From assembly GCF_025602895.1 (NCBI RefSeq), contig NW_026516411.1, positions 1 through 53,600 of the forward strand: DNA of 53,600 nucleotides. Direction: 5' to 3'. Of the stretch, positions 1 to 9,810 are shown piece by piece. The notes beneath the pieces are model-generated. The model had not been told where the DNA came from. It searched no databases and saw only the letters and a list, made by a program, of their open reading frames with translations. The translations under genes and the position numbers were made by a program. Numbering within the stretch: the stretch's first letter is position 1; every line of letters begins with the position of its first letter. The stretch is from Polychytrium aggregatum (lineage: Eukaryota; Chytridiomycota; Chytridiomycetes; Polychytriales).

Positions 1-211
1 CATCTTCCTCGTCTTCGTCCACGCTCTCTTGCTCGTCGCTTTCGTCGGATGACGATTCAACCACCGTCGGCTGTAGCCGCGACGACGACGGCCGGCCGCG
101 AAGGACAGGGATGCGGCTGGGGTTTGAGAGCGAGGACGAGGGCTTGTTGGCGGAAACCGGCAGGGGCGCTTTGAACACCGGCGTGGTGGAATCGGAGACG
201 GTGGAGCTCAT
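1..211 (-). CDS. N-terminus of an acidic, Ser-rich protein, cut by the window edge
   Basis: Reading leftward from an ATG at 211 the frame stays open for 70 codons and runs off the window. It starts MSSTVSDSTTPVFKAPLP, continues through a Ser/Arg/Pro-rich stretch (SNPSRIPVLRGRPSSSRLQ), and ends in an acidic cluster (SSSDESDEQESVDEDEED). Ordered, biased codon content of this kind is unlikely by chance. The competing frame starting at 344 lacks such composition. The visible part looks disordered, with an acidic patch of the sort seen in nuclear or chaperone-like proteins, but no domain is visible and I assign no function. The promoter would lie in 212-1000. Confidence is limited because only the first 70 residues are visible. 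Confidence 0.5.
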   Translation of the reverse strand, partial: MSSTVSDSTTPVFKAPLPVSANKPSSSLSNPSRIPVLRGRPSSSRLQPTVVESSSDESDEQESVDEDEED

Positions 212-1524
212 GACTAAGGCAGAGCCGCTGGGCGCTTGGAGGAACAGGCGAGGGCAGACGATCGGGTGCGAGTTGGAGATCGCTGTGGGGCAACAGGGCG
301 CGGGCTCTTGGACGAGCACCAGAGGTGCTGCGCGCGAGTTTCAATTATGCCTATAAATAATTTGGTGCGACCGAGAAGAGCGCGTTCTCGGCCGACGTTC
401 TCGCGAGGAGCGTTCTCGCTCGCCAGTCTGTGTCACCTCGTGACCCACAGGATGTCAACACGTGACCAATTTGCATCATCCCGGTTTTTAGCCCGAATTC
501 GATCCGGATCAAATTTCTGGATCGAGTGTGCTGGATCTTCTGGTTTGTGGCTCGATTCGTTTTTATTCTCGGCTTTCCGGGTTCGCCCGGTCATGGAACG
601 GGTTGGACATGCTCCGCCGCGATCCTCCGCCGCCGTCCGTCGTCGTCCTCGGCTCCAGTCGTCCGCCCCCCCCCCAATCCCTCGAGCAAACCAGCCTGAC
701 ATTACCTTCCTGCAAGATGGGCTCCATAGCGAGCTCTGCTAATCCGATAGTTGATCGCGATCACTATTCGCATGAATGGAAAGAGAGAGCATTGCATGTG
801 AGCTGCGGTGTACAGGCTTGAACCATATTCGAGTCGGCTGGGTGATTGAAAGACTCATTGATCAAACCTCAAGGGCTCATACCTCTGTCTCCGGTGGTTG
901 ATTGAATCACTTGGCAACTATCAGTAGTTTAGTGGATATTAGTATTGGCACGGCCTCCATTGCAAGGTTGAGGCGAGGATAATACTATGCCAGCTACTGA
1001 CTTACCTTCAAGGCTGCTTATAAGCTGTGATTGGCCTGAGAATGCATGAGTGGTTCCTGAAAATGAGATCGAGAGCATATCGTTATCATCCAATCGGATA
1101 AACAGAGCGTCGATCGCCTTGTCGCCCTTACCTGAGGTATTGCTTGCCTGGTGTGAAACCCAGCCTATCCGCTCTCACGCTCGTGTCAGTTGGCGGGATT
1201 ATATGGAGAATCGTGGCTCGAGTGCACTGCTATCCGCTCACACTGCAACCAGCACATCGCAATCACCCAATCCAACTCCAACCGAGTTCCGGGACCCTGA
1301 CCCGACCGTGATTGCCCAAGTATTTCGGAATTGTATTGATATTCCACAAGAATTTATTTAACGGGATGGGCTGGCTGGCTCTGCCGCGGAAGCCAAACCG
1401 GACGGTTGCTGTGAGTTTGCCGGAGCCGGGGATATGACAGATTCTTCCGTGTCGAACACAAATCTGACACCTGTGGGTGACATCGAAACAAGAATTTTAT
1501 GGTCCAGCCATTTAGATGCCATGT
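212..1524. other. Intergenic stretch with no supported gene
   Basis: Only short overlapping frames without recognisable motifs occur here. The stretch should hold the promoter of the leftward gene that starts at 211. A C-run lies near 668-677. I see no RNA gene and no clear repeat. Confidence 0.4.
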
Positions 1525-1986
1525 TCAACTTATCATTTTTTTAATCCAAAGTTCCGACGGTTGAAACGATTTTGGAAACCTTGATGAATGCGTGGGCGCT
1601 GTTCGACTTGAGTGTGCGACGATTGGGGCGGGCGAGCCGATCTGCAAGCCCAGCGGCTCGATCACTAACAGGAACAAAGGATTCATATTCCAGGTCGTGA
1701 GGTCGATGAGCACTTGCGCTCCCGTTCGGCCGGACTTCTGCTTGTGCCAGGATCGAGTGCATCGTCCTCGGTTGGAGGGTCTTGGTTTCCAGCACCGGTG
1801 GCCTCGAGGGCCTGCTTTATGGCTGCAACAATGTCGTTTTTACTCTGGGGACAGGGGAGACTTTGAGGATTTGCACTGTTCCTTGAGTATTTCGACAGTG
1901 GGTGCCGGGTCGCCCATATTCTGGGCAGTCCACTTCGGGGTTGCCATCCCTCTTGGGATGGTCGATGGGAGGTGGTTGACTCCCTT
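1525..1986 (-). pseudogene. Possible decayed coding sequence, frame broken
   Basis: On the minus strand three reading frames in succession have protein-like composition but each ends quickly. One runs from the GT tract to about 1843 (contains PRGMATPKWTAQNMGD and EILKEQCKSSKSPLSP). The next, about 1845-1700, contains KNDIVAAIKQALEATGAG and then PPTEDDALDPGTSR. The last, ending at 1541, contains LEYESFVPVSDRAAGLADRL. Together they look like one ancestral protein broken by two frameshifts, or short exons of an unrecognised gene. No family is recognised. This is inference from composition only. Confidence 0.25.
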
Positions 1987-1993
1987 GTGCAAA

Positions 1994-2010
1994 GTGTGTG
2001 TGTGTGTGCA

Positions 2011-2075
<65 letters not shown>
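1994..2075. repeat. (GT)n microsatellite
   Basis: An 82-base GT dinucleotide tract interrupted once by GCAAAG near 2008-2013. The uninterrupted part is about 63 bases. It creates artificial Cys-Val and His-Thr repeats in overlapping frames. Confidence 0.95.
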
Positions 2076-2076
<1 letters not shown>

Positions 2077-2386
2077 CGGCGAGAGGCTTCTCGCCTTCCC
2101 TCGGGGGTCTCTCGCCGACCGAGGTGGCCCCGAGAGCGCGTTTTTCGTTCTGATAAGGAATTTTTCATAGTGTATCATGCGTCCACATCGAAACCGAACA
2201 CAGCAAGCACAGCAAGCACATTGGCTCGTGCAGGGTTAATGGAGCGGGATAGGCGGCGACGGCGGGAATGGGCGGGTCCGGGCAGATCGAGGCGAGGGGT
2301 GGCAATGGGCGTGAGCAAACGAGCCGGCCGTCTGTCGGGCGGGTGGGAGATGCTATTGCTTCGATCACGCCAGCGCAACCGCAGCC

Positions 2387-5337
2387 ATGCTCGGCACCAG
2401 ATACTATCGGACATTTGATGAAATCGAAAACGTCAAGGTCAAAGTTCGTCTTGCGATCGTCAAGTCGACGCACAACAGAGGTCTGTCGCACTGCCCGAGC
2501 TCCTGATTGAGCCAGTGGTGCGAATTCGATGCAACGCCTTCATGGAATCGCACCAGCGACGCGCGCTGACTGGCCACTTACCCCAGGACCGCTGAAGCAG
2601 AAGGGGTCAAAGCACTCCAAGGGATCGCATTCAAAGCTCCCAGCAGTCGAGCAGTCGATCTCGTGGCAGCAAAAGATCTACAGCCCCGCGTATGTCTTCT
2701 GCCAGGCACGAGCATTGCAGGCTCCGAGACAAACTTCCAACAGCCATCTCCTCCTCTGCGCCGCAGCGACTTGATCCATTTCCAGGAAAGCGGAATAGTA
2801 GCGCAGCTGTACCCGAATACGCCTTCAGTCGAGCAGGTTCTGTCCAAGAAGCACTCCAGGCAGGCCAAGGTCGCCAGCCACGGTATCCAGGAACAGGGTA
2901 TGAGGGCCACCATGCACTCAGGCATAAGTCCGTGGCCCGACAGGACACTCATACCGTCGAATGGGCACCTCTGCCGTTATCCAGATGAGCCCTACATATT
3001 CACATACGTGCATCAAGACGAATACGCGGCTGGTGTGGCGACGGCTGATTTGGTGATTGGCCCCGATGGTCAATCGCGGAAACTGAGGAGCCGTGAGTAG
3101 TGCGCCTGATAGCGCCGCCGCTTGCCGGCCGCTTGCTCGCTTGATGATCGAGCCCCTCAACTCGAGACACCTGTCCGCACAAGCCTGTTTCTCACGATCG
3201 GCCAGCTGCATATCGAGAGCGTTGTCCAACTGACAGATCTTTATCCCCTCCCCACAATCCCTCGTCTGTCAACACCATTTGGATCCAGCGACGGACTCTC
3301 ATAAGCCAAAGGACCAAAGCCTGTTCCAAGAAATGTTCATCGTCGCTTGCTTGAAGCTAGATATACAGTAGGTGGACATTCGAGTCGCTTGAACTCGTCA
3401 AGTCCAGAAGAAACTGATGTTACCATGATGGGTCGCTGCCACAAACTATCATCCCAGCAATCGAGAGACCAAAGTCGTCCACGGCAAGACCGTCAGCGAG
3501 CCTGTTGTTGTGAACCATGTCCTCTGCAAGATTCAGGGATTCACGAATGGCTTGGTTGAAATGACAGTGAGTACCTCAGCCACAGCATTCGGGCCCTTGA
3601 TATTTTATGAAATGTCCATGAGCGATCGTCCCGCGCGGCTGACTCACCCCGTTGCTCGGGTCAAAGCCAGGGCTCACCGAAGGCGACACACCCTATCGGT
3701 TCAGCTTCGGGGCCAATGACTACGAGCTGTTCATCAAAAACGACTCGCAGGAGCTGACACTGGCTGATGAAGACCGCGAGCGCACTTTCTACCAGGACTT
3801 TTACTCGAGGTGGGGATTTTGTTGATCCGGAGAAGAGTGCCCAAGGCCTCGACAGCCTATCGCGATCTCCTACTTGTGATCTGAGTTACCGGGAGAACTT
3901 GATTGCTGCGAATATCCATGCCGAGTTTATCAGCATGCGCTGTGCGAAAGGCGCCCGAATCGTCATCGCCAACTTGATTGCGCTCATTCCCCTTTCTTGA
4001 ATATCCAAATGCCCACCCAGGCGGTCATCGATCCGCGCACTCGCTATCGGGAAGGAGTTCTCGGTAGTTCCGGAAGAATTCTCAAGCAAACTCTCCGTTA
4101 TTGGCGAGATTGGAAGTGCCCGCGGCTTCCCGACCGACGAATTATTCGTGGAGTTTGCAGTCGAGTTTGACCCAACGACCTGGGTGCTTCCCGAGGCTAT
4201 TGGACTCGATCATCTCACTGGGCGGTCGAGTCGGTCGCAGTGCCGGTGGAGCAAGGATGACCAAGAGTTCCAATTTGTTCTGGGCTTGCCGCTGGAGGTT
4301 CACATCTTTGCCCGGAAACAAAGTGAGGATTGGTATCGCAATGTTCCTATGAACGACAAGCAGTGGGGCCGCAGCTATCGTGCCCACTCACCACCCAACT
4401 CATAATGAAACCAACCCTGTCAACAGATGCGCGACCACCAATTATATTTTTCCAAGTCGGTTCGATCGACAGCTGGGATCGGTACACCTTCCATGGATAC
4501 GGATATCTGCTCCTTCCAGACACACCAGGTGGGGTACAACTGCTACGCTGTCGATGCTAAAGTCTTTGCCAACCTAGAGCTTCAAATAGAAAATACCCAT
4601 GATGACGGCTGAACACCATCTCATTCGGACGATAGGGACACACATGCTCAATGTGCCGACCTGGAAGCCGGCGCCAACGCAATCATCAAAGATGGCCGAG
4701 TATTTCCTTGGAAACTGGCCAGAGGTTCAAACCACCATCTATCCTGACATTCCCACGCACAAGACGGTACGTGCAGAGTGCTGCGGCACGGGTCGCTGTC
4801 GATCCGATTATAGGAAACATGAATCAGTCCGCACACTTTATCACTCACCGACCGCGCTTCACCGCCCACCAACAGATTCCGGCGCTGAACCACTGTGGTA
4901 CTCGAATCTGCACATCTGGGTCTTTGTCACTCCGGCTAAATGTGGCCAAGCAAGTGCATAGTGCACGCTCTGGCGAAGGTGCTGTGGACGATAGGTGAGA
5001 CGATAGGGTGTCTATGCAACAGGGCTGGATTGGGTGCATGTAGGCAGATAAGTGGAGATTCAAGTGAGCTCCCTGACAGACGAGTCGGACGTAATCAAAC
5101 CTCCCGCTATTCTCCGTGTCGATAGATTTGAGTCTGAGAAGTCAAGAGCAATATCCGGTAAGGGATCGAAACGGCGGGCTTCTCCGCTCATTGGGGATAT
5201 GTTCCATGCACTAACACACCCATCATCCGCAAGATGCACTGATGAGGGCCAAAGCGAGACTCGAAAGCATCAGAGCCGAAAAGACAGGCATGTGGCAGGG
5301 ATCTGGACAGGGTCTGCGCCATACGAACAGCCAGTGA
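2387..5337 (+). CDS. MKS1: MKS1-like B9-domain transition-zone protein (multi-exon)
   Basis: Homologue of Meckel syndrome protein 1, which with the other B9 proteins forms the gate at the transition zone of cilia and flagella. Exon 1 (2387-2480) encodes YYRTFDEIENVKVKVRL, the conserved N-terminal motif, before a GT donor at 2481. Later pieces follow the family order: SWQQKIYSP near 2660, EPYIFTYVHQDEY near 2990, NHVLCKIQGFTNGLVEM near 3510-3565, and TPYRFSF plus EDRERTFYQDFYSR near 3690-3808. The B9 domain follows: GSARGFPTDELFVEF near 4110-4157 and FFQVGSIDSWDRYTFHGYG near 4446-4502. The C-terminus has EYFLGNWPEV near 4698 and GSLSLRLNVAKQ near 4920-4955. The last exon (about 5234-5337) is helical (MRAKARLESIRAEK) and ends in TGA. 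About nine exons; internal boundaries are approximate and one junction near 3566/3671 did not resolve in phase. A flagellar gene fits a zoospore-forming fungus. Confidence 0.85.
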
Positions 5338-5944
5338 CATGCTGGAGAGGTTTGGAAATACAGACATATCACTCTTGCTGATATCGACGCCAGTCTGGCT
5401 GCCAGATCAAATTAAGATTGAGAACGGGCACGATGCTGCCGATGAGACCAATTGGAGTGGTTGGCGAGGAGCCCACTGGTGTCCCATCGGCTCTGGAGAG
5501 AGATGATGCTTGTGAGACTCAAAGCCTCACAACCGGGGACCCATTTCAGACGAGCGCAGGGTTTATGGGGCCCGTTCCCGTCTCGGTTGTGGCTCGTATC
5601 TCGAACCCTGCTTTGGATGCCAAAGTGATTCTATATCGGTATGGTGCCAGCCGAGTGTATTGATGCCTTATCGGCCAAAGAACTCGGGTGGAAAGAGTAT
5701 TTCTAGGTGCTCGTAGATATTATGGTGGCCTAAGGCACTGAGGCGAGAACGGATGGGTCCACCATCGAGAAGCATACTCCATGCACCATCACCCTCTGGC
5801 TCGGTCAACAGCTGCACTTCATTGTGAGGCGGTTCATTCCAAGAGGCCCCCCATCATGTATCGTGCAGGCAACCCATCCACTTCCTATGTTGATTCCTTA
5901 AACGACCAGTCCTGATGTATGTACCATCCGCGCTCGATGTGGAC
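5338..5944. other. Intergenic region between MKS1 and the seven-helix gene
   Basis: Holds the convergent 3' ends of MKS1 (+) and the membrane-protein gene (-). A small forward frame at 5418-5663 and a short tail near 5640-5706 (PAECIDALSAKELGWKEYF, then stop) look mildly protein-like. They are in different frames with no clear splice sites, so I do not call a gene. Confidence 0.3.
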
Positions 5945-6814
5945 TCAGGCCATGCTGCTGCCCTGGACCGAAGCGACGTGGGTCGAGTCGCTGGTTGAGC
6001 GTCCAGATGAAAACTTGAGAAGCTTGGCGATAAAAGTGTTGACGACGCAGAACAGATAGATGTCAAAGACCCAAATGAACGTCGCGATAGCATTTCCGAT
6101 TGTTTGAGTGGGATCGTTCATGGAGAAGACCAGGGAGGCAAGATAAGTCACGAGCTCAATCGCGATGACTGCAATCAAGGCCTTGCCCTCCTGCTGAGCG
6201 CCCTGGAATTCGGCGTTACGGTTGGGCTTTCGATTGGCGGCGTTGGCGGCGTTGGCGGTACTGGCCCCGCCTGCAGAGCGCTGGAAGAGCTTGACCGAGT
6301 TGTTGAGTTGGTGGAGGCGGTACATCATCAGGCCGTGCAAACAGATCAAGTTGGCCTCGAGCGCCATGTTGAAGACAAACTGATAGTACGTCGACACTTC
6401 CCACGAGGTGATCCCATAGATCATGAGGAGGAAGTAGAGGTCGTTGACGCCGTAGACGATCGGCATGATGCCAAAAATGAAGAGCCAGGGATACGTGGGC
6501 TTGTTGTTGATCGTCATCACTCTCAGCCTCAAGACGTAGGCCCATCCGATGGAACCCGAGCCGATGCAATCGCCCAGGGCAAAGAGGAAGCTTCCGAACT
6601 GCGTGCACGTCCAGTTGGTTGCGCATGGGCTGAAGAGCTGTGCCAAGTTTGACACGCAGAAAAAGCACGAAAACACCGTCGCAAGACCCATCAGCGTATG
6701 AATTTGCACTCCCTGTCGAATACTGAACACGCGGTTCCACTTGACGAACTTTGTCGAGTGGATGGCCAGGGTTGCGGCGGCTATATAGGTAAAAAAGGCA
6801 AAGATTTGGGCATC
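5945..6814 (-). CDS. Seven-helix membrane protein, receptor-like
   Basis: First in-frame Met is at 6730, giving 261 residues. The frame is open upstream to 6814 and adds another hydrophobic segment (IFAFFTYIAAATLAIH), so the true start is probably in an upstream exon. From Met 6730, membrane segments lie at about residues 11-33, 44-66, 80-103, 111-135, 185-205 and 212-234, making seven with the upstream one. The loop between segments 6 and 7 (about 150-180) is polar and repetitive (ASTANAANAANRKPNRNAE), and the C-terminal tail is Ser/Thr-rich. This matches the topology of a seven-transmembrane receptor, but I see no diagnostic family motif and the ligand is unknown. A transporter-like or TOM1/THH1-type protein is possible. 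Confidence 0.6.
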   Translation of the reverse strand, partial: DAQIFAFFTYIAAATLAIHSTKFVKWNRVFSIRQGVQIHTLMGLATVFSCFFCVSNLAQLFSPCATNWTCTQFGSFLFALGDCIGSGSIGWAYVLRLRVMTINNKPTYPWLFIFGIMPIVYGVNDLYFLLMIYGITSWEVSTYYQFVFNMALEANLICLHGLMMYRLHQLNNSVKLFQRSAGGASTANAANAANRKPNRNAEFQGAQQEGKALIAVIAIELVTYLASLVFSMNDPTQTIGNAIATFIWVFDIYLFCVVNTFIAKLLKFSSGRSTSDSTHVASVQGSSMA

Positions 6815-6958
6815 TTAGAGCACGCTTGGGTCCATGTTGGTTCGGGGTTGCAGCGAATGTGAGGCTTCTGGGGAGCAGGATCTGGTCTGATGAGCCAAAG
6901 CAGTCGGTCGGAGGAGGACGAGAAAAGTGCGAGTACCTTGAAAGGGCTGGGACAGCAA

Positions 6959-7348
6959 TCATAGGCCCTGACGGACGTCATCAAGCATCCAGGTGGATAT
7001 GTCATCATCCTGATACTGCTTGGAGACGAGCGCCAGGGCGACGTCATTTCGACGGTAGGGCACGCTCTCCAGATGCAAACCAGCGATATGAGACTTTCGC
7101 CGACCGATTCGATGTGATAGAGGCTGAACTGGCTGCGCGCACTGTGCAATCATATCGAAATCTGTCCAAAATATGGAGCATCGTTCTTGTATTCCGCCGA
7201 GTGTCTCATCATGCTTCTGGAATGGGCAAACACAAGTCTCATCAACGGCTCCTATGGCTGGATGGCCCAATACCTCCCCCAGTATCAATTCCTGATCTGG
7301 ATCGTTGGGGATTGAGCGGCACATGGCCAAGCCATAGGCGATCGACAC
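6959..7348 (-). CDS. Doubtful ORF, unrecognised
   Basis: A 129-codon minus-strand frame containing FWTDFDMIAQCAQPVQPL and VSKQYQDDDISTWMLDDV. It competes with a 180-codon forward frame at 6826-7368 and no family is recognised for either. It could be an upstream exon region of the seven-helix gene or non-coding. It is listed because the stretch 6815-7577 otherwise holds nothing I can support. Confidence 0.2.
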   Translation of the reverse strand: MSIAYGLAMCRSIPNDPDQELILGEVLGHPAIGAVDETCVCPFQKHDETLGGIQERCSIFWTDFDMIAQCAQPVQPLSHRIGRRKSHIAGLHLESVPYRRNDVALALVSKQYQDDDISTWMLDDVRQGL

Positions 7349-7577
7349 ACATGGACGTATTGGGATAGCGCTGTTACGTACACTCGGATGTATTGAATAT
7401 CAATTACAATGCACTTTGGTCGTCGTCATTTCATGGGGTCTGCATGACAAGTCCGATGAGCTTTGGTATTCTGGCGTTCGGGATGTGAGGACTTACCACC
7501 CGCTAGATTGCCACGCTTGCTTGCATGTTCAGCGGCGTACCAGATTTCTGGAGCGACACTCCGGAGGAACTTGGAGA

Positions 7578-9115
7578 TCAAGGCCACAGGCCTTCGCTCT
7601 TGAGGGCGGAGATGGCAGTTTCGTTTCCCTGCTCCGCGGCATGGCGGAGCCAAAATATTCCAGTATCGGCGTTGCGCCAGACGCCCAAGCCGTTCATATA
7701 GCAGTAGCCGAGAAATTGTTGCCCTTGCGGATTGCCCTGCTTGGCGGACTTGAGGAGCCACCTGACTGCCTTTTTGTGGTTCTGGGCAGCTCCGAATCCG
7801 TAGTGAAGGCATACGCCAGCCATGTGCTGGGCATACGAATCGCCCGCGTCGGCGGCTTTCAAGAACAACTGGAGCCCTTTGAGTAGTCTATCGGTACCCC
7901 CCATCCATACCGATAGCATATCCCCAGCCTGTATTGGCTGTCTCTGTGGCCTTCGCTGGTGAGTTGCTCAAAGATGCTCGCTGCATCCTTATAACTCCGC
8001 GAACATCCGAGTCCGTTCTTCAAACACAGGGCCACAAGATGCTTGCAGAGCCAGTCCCGACCTGATCCGAATTGGCACAACTTGAAGAACTGACGGGATG
8101 CGGGTGATGTGCACGAGGCCATACTCCATCCGATCAAAGTCTCTTGATCCCCGATCGGGAATTCCTTCGACTTGTTCTCGCGAATGATCTTGACCCCTTT
8201 CGGTTTGTCTTGGGCGGTACCCCGGCCGAGATAGTGCATCCACCCGACCATGTGCGTGGCGATGGGCTTGATGTTTAGATTGGTGGACTGGATGCTGACC
8301 TCCTGCCAGTGCCTGAGGGCATCGGCATCACATTGTCTGACACTGTGGCCGATGAATGAAAACCAACCCCAGAGGAATACAATATGAAGCCGGCCGTCGT
8401 CGCTGCCCTGGTCGGCAGCTCTGGAATACCACTCGATCGCCATGTTGAAGTCCTGCTTGACGCCTTCTCCGCCCTCGTAGCAACGACCGAGGGCAATTTG
8501 GGCCGGTACAAACCCACGATCCGCAATATCGCGATATAGCTCGACGGCCTTGGTGTCATTCTGGTCGACCCCGACGCCTTGATACCACTCGGCCAGATGG
8601 AACTGTGCCATGAGGTGATCCGCGTTGGCGGCTTGTGTCAGAGAGTCGCAAATCTGTCGTTGCTTGAGTTTCTGCTCGGATTTGTCAATGCGGTCGCTAT
8701 CGAGATCGACTTGGAGGATGCGGGCCAGGAAGAACGAGGCTGCAGCATTGCCTTGGGCTGCCTGAGCGATGATCCAGGTTCGATCGGCTGTGCTTTGACC
8801 CCTGCAATGCAGCGAGAGGGCGATCTGGTCGCTGGGTGTGAGGCCGATCGTTATCTGTCCGTCTGGATAGCATATTCCTGCATTCTGGCACCAGGTGTGG
8901 AAGCTGGCCAGTTTGGGGCTCAGGAGGGGACGGGCTCGATGGCACACTTGGAGGAGGGTTCTGATGGTGCTGTGATCGAGGGCAAGCTGGAAGCTGTCGT
9001 TGAAACAGACGATGGTGAAGATATCTGGGCTGTGGTCGTCGATGGCAAGGCGAGCCATGTCGGGGGAGATATGGATATTGGCGGCCATGGTGTGTGGATG
9101 ATGTGGAAGAGTCAA
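7578..9115 (-). CDS. Sel1-repeat protein with a frame break near 7875
   Basis: Sel1-like repeats form a superhelical scaffold for protein-protein contacts. From ATG 9115 (or the in-frame ATG at 9088) the first frame runs 418 codons. Residues 1 to about 115 are unique; repeats follow, for example HLAEWYQGVGVDQNDTKAVE, ALGRCYEGGEGVKQDFNMA and LGICYRYGWGVPIDYSKG. This frame stops at 7859. The repeat resumes at once in the -1 frame (LQLFLKAADAGD, then YGFGAAQNHKKAVRWLLKSA and YMNGLGVWRNADTGIFWL) and stops at 7578 (EGLWP). The repeat register is perfect if one base is re-read at AAAGGGC near 7875. No intron fits. Explanations are a lost base in the G-run (assembly error), a recent frameshift mutation, or -1 recoding. 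No enzyme motif; likely cytosolic. Confidence 0.75.
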
Positions 9116-9398
9116 ACGGGGAATGGAATGGAAGTCGCGGATGGAGGCGGCAGAAACGGCAGAAACGGCAGGGGTGGGAGAGAGGGGCGAAGCAGGGGAT
9201 TCGATGGCAGCGAGAACAACACAGCGAACAAAGTATCCTGGGCCCGACGCGGTATGATAGTCGCCCGGCCGATTCCATTCGACACCTCGGTCGGTGGGCT
9301 GTCGGGTGTGATCGATGTGGAGTCGACTGGACGGATTGGCATCAATTTGCTTGAGCTGAAATCTACAACAGAAGTGGGCTCGGACGAAATCATAACGA

Positions 9399-9470
9399 GG
9401 GGGTTTAACTCAGTGGTAGAGTGTCTGCTTTGCATGCAGAAAGCCAGGCGTTCGATCCGCCTATCCTCCA
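9399..9470 (+). tRNA. tRNA-Ala (anticodon TGC)
   Basis: A 72-base cloverleaf without intron. The acceptor arm is GGGGGTT with ATCCTCC plus discriminator A, and the D stem is ACTC/GAGT with loop AGTGGTA. The anticodon stem is TCTGC/GCAGA with loop TTTGCAT (anticodon 9431-9433, TGC). The T arm is AGGCG-TTCGATC-CGCCT. Oddities: a T6:T67 mismatch, a G:T pair at 3:70, and A10:T25 in place of the near-universal G10:C25, which weakens the A-box. A T-rich Pol III terminator follows. Confidence 0.9.
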
Positions 9471-9476
9471 TGAATG

Positions 9477-9493
9477 TTTTTTGTTTTTATTTT
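9477..9493 (+). terminator. RNA polymerase III terminator of the tRNA
   Basis: A run of six T (9477-9482), then runs of five and four T, starting six bases after the tRNA 3' end. Confidence 0.8.
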
Positions 9494-9810
9494 GGTTTTG
9501 TTTCTGGATGCCTGTGCCTCCGTGCGGCCGCGGTTCGATTCCCGATGCGGCGGGCTTTGCTGTTTGATCCGCTGTTTGCTTACTCACTTTCGCGAATGCA
9601 TGCCATTCTGTTGGGCACATGTGCGGCTGATCATTGCTTCCGGATATCAATCAGCGCGATCCATGGACACGTACGCACCATGGGTAGCCCAGCCGAGACG
9701 AAGTTGACTGCGACAGCGAGTGGCAGCAGCATTATGATGCAATGTGGCTACATCTGAATGGGCTTCTATTGATAGCCACCGCTCTCCACCATGATGTCTG
9801 GGTGTCTCGT

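Noticed and set aside
1592..2170. Forward ORF with a long Cys-Val repeat
   Set aside because: The repeat is only the (GT)n tract in translation; no other support.
5418..5706. Small gene downstream of MKS1
   Set aside because: Protein-like pieces are in different frames with no clear splice sites or family match.
8579..9757. 392-codon forward ORF
   Set aside because: Antisense to the Sel1-repeat gene and runs through the tRNA gene, so not a plausible protein.
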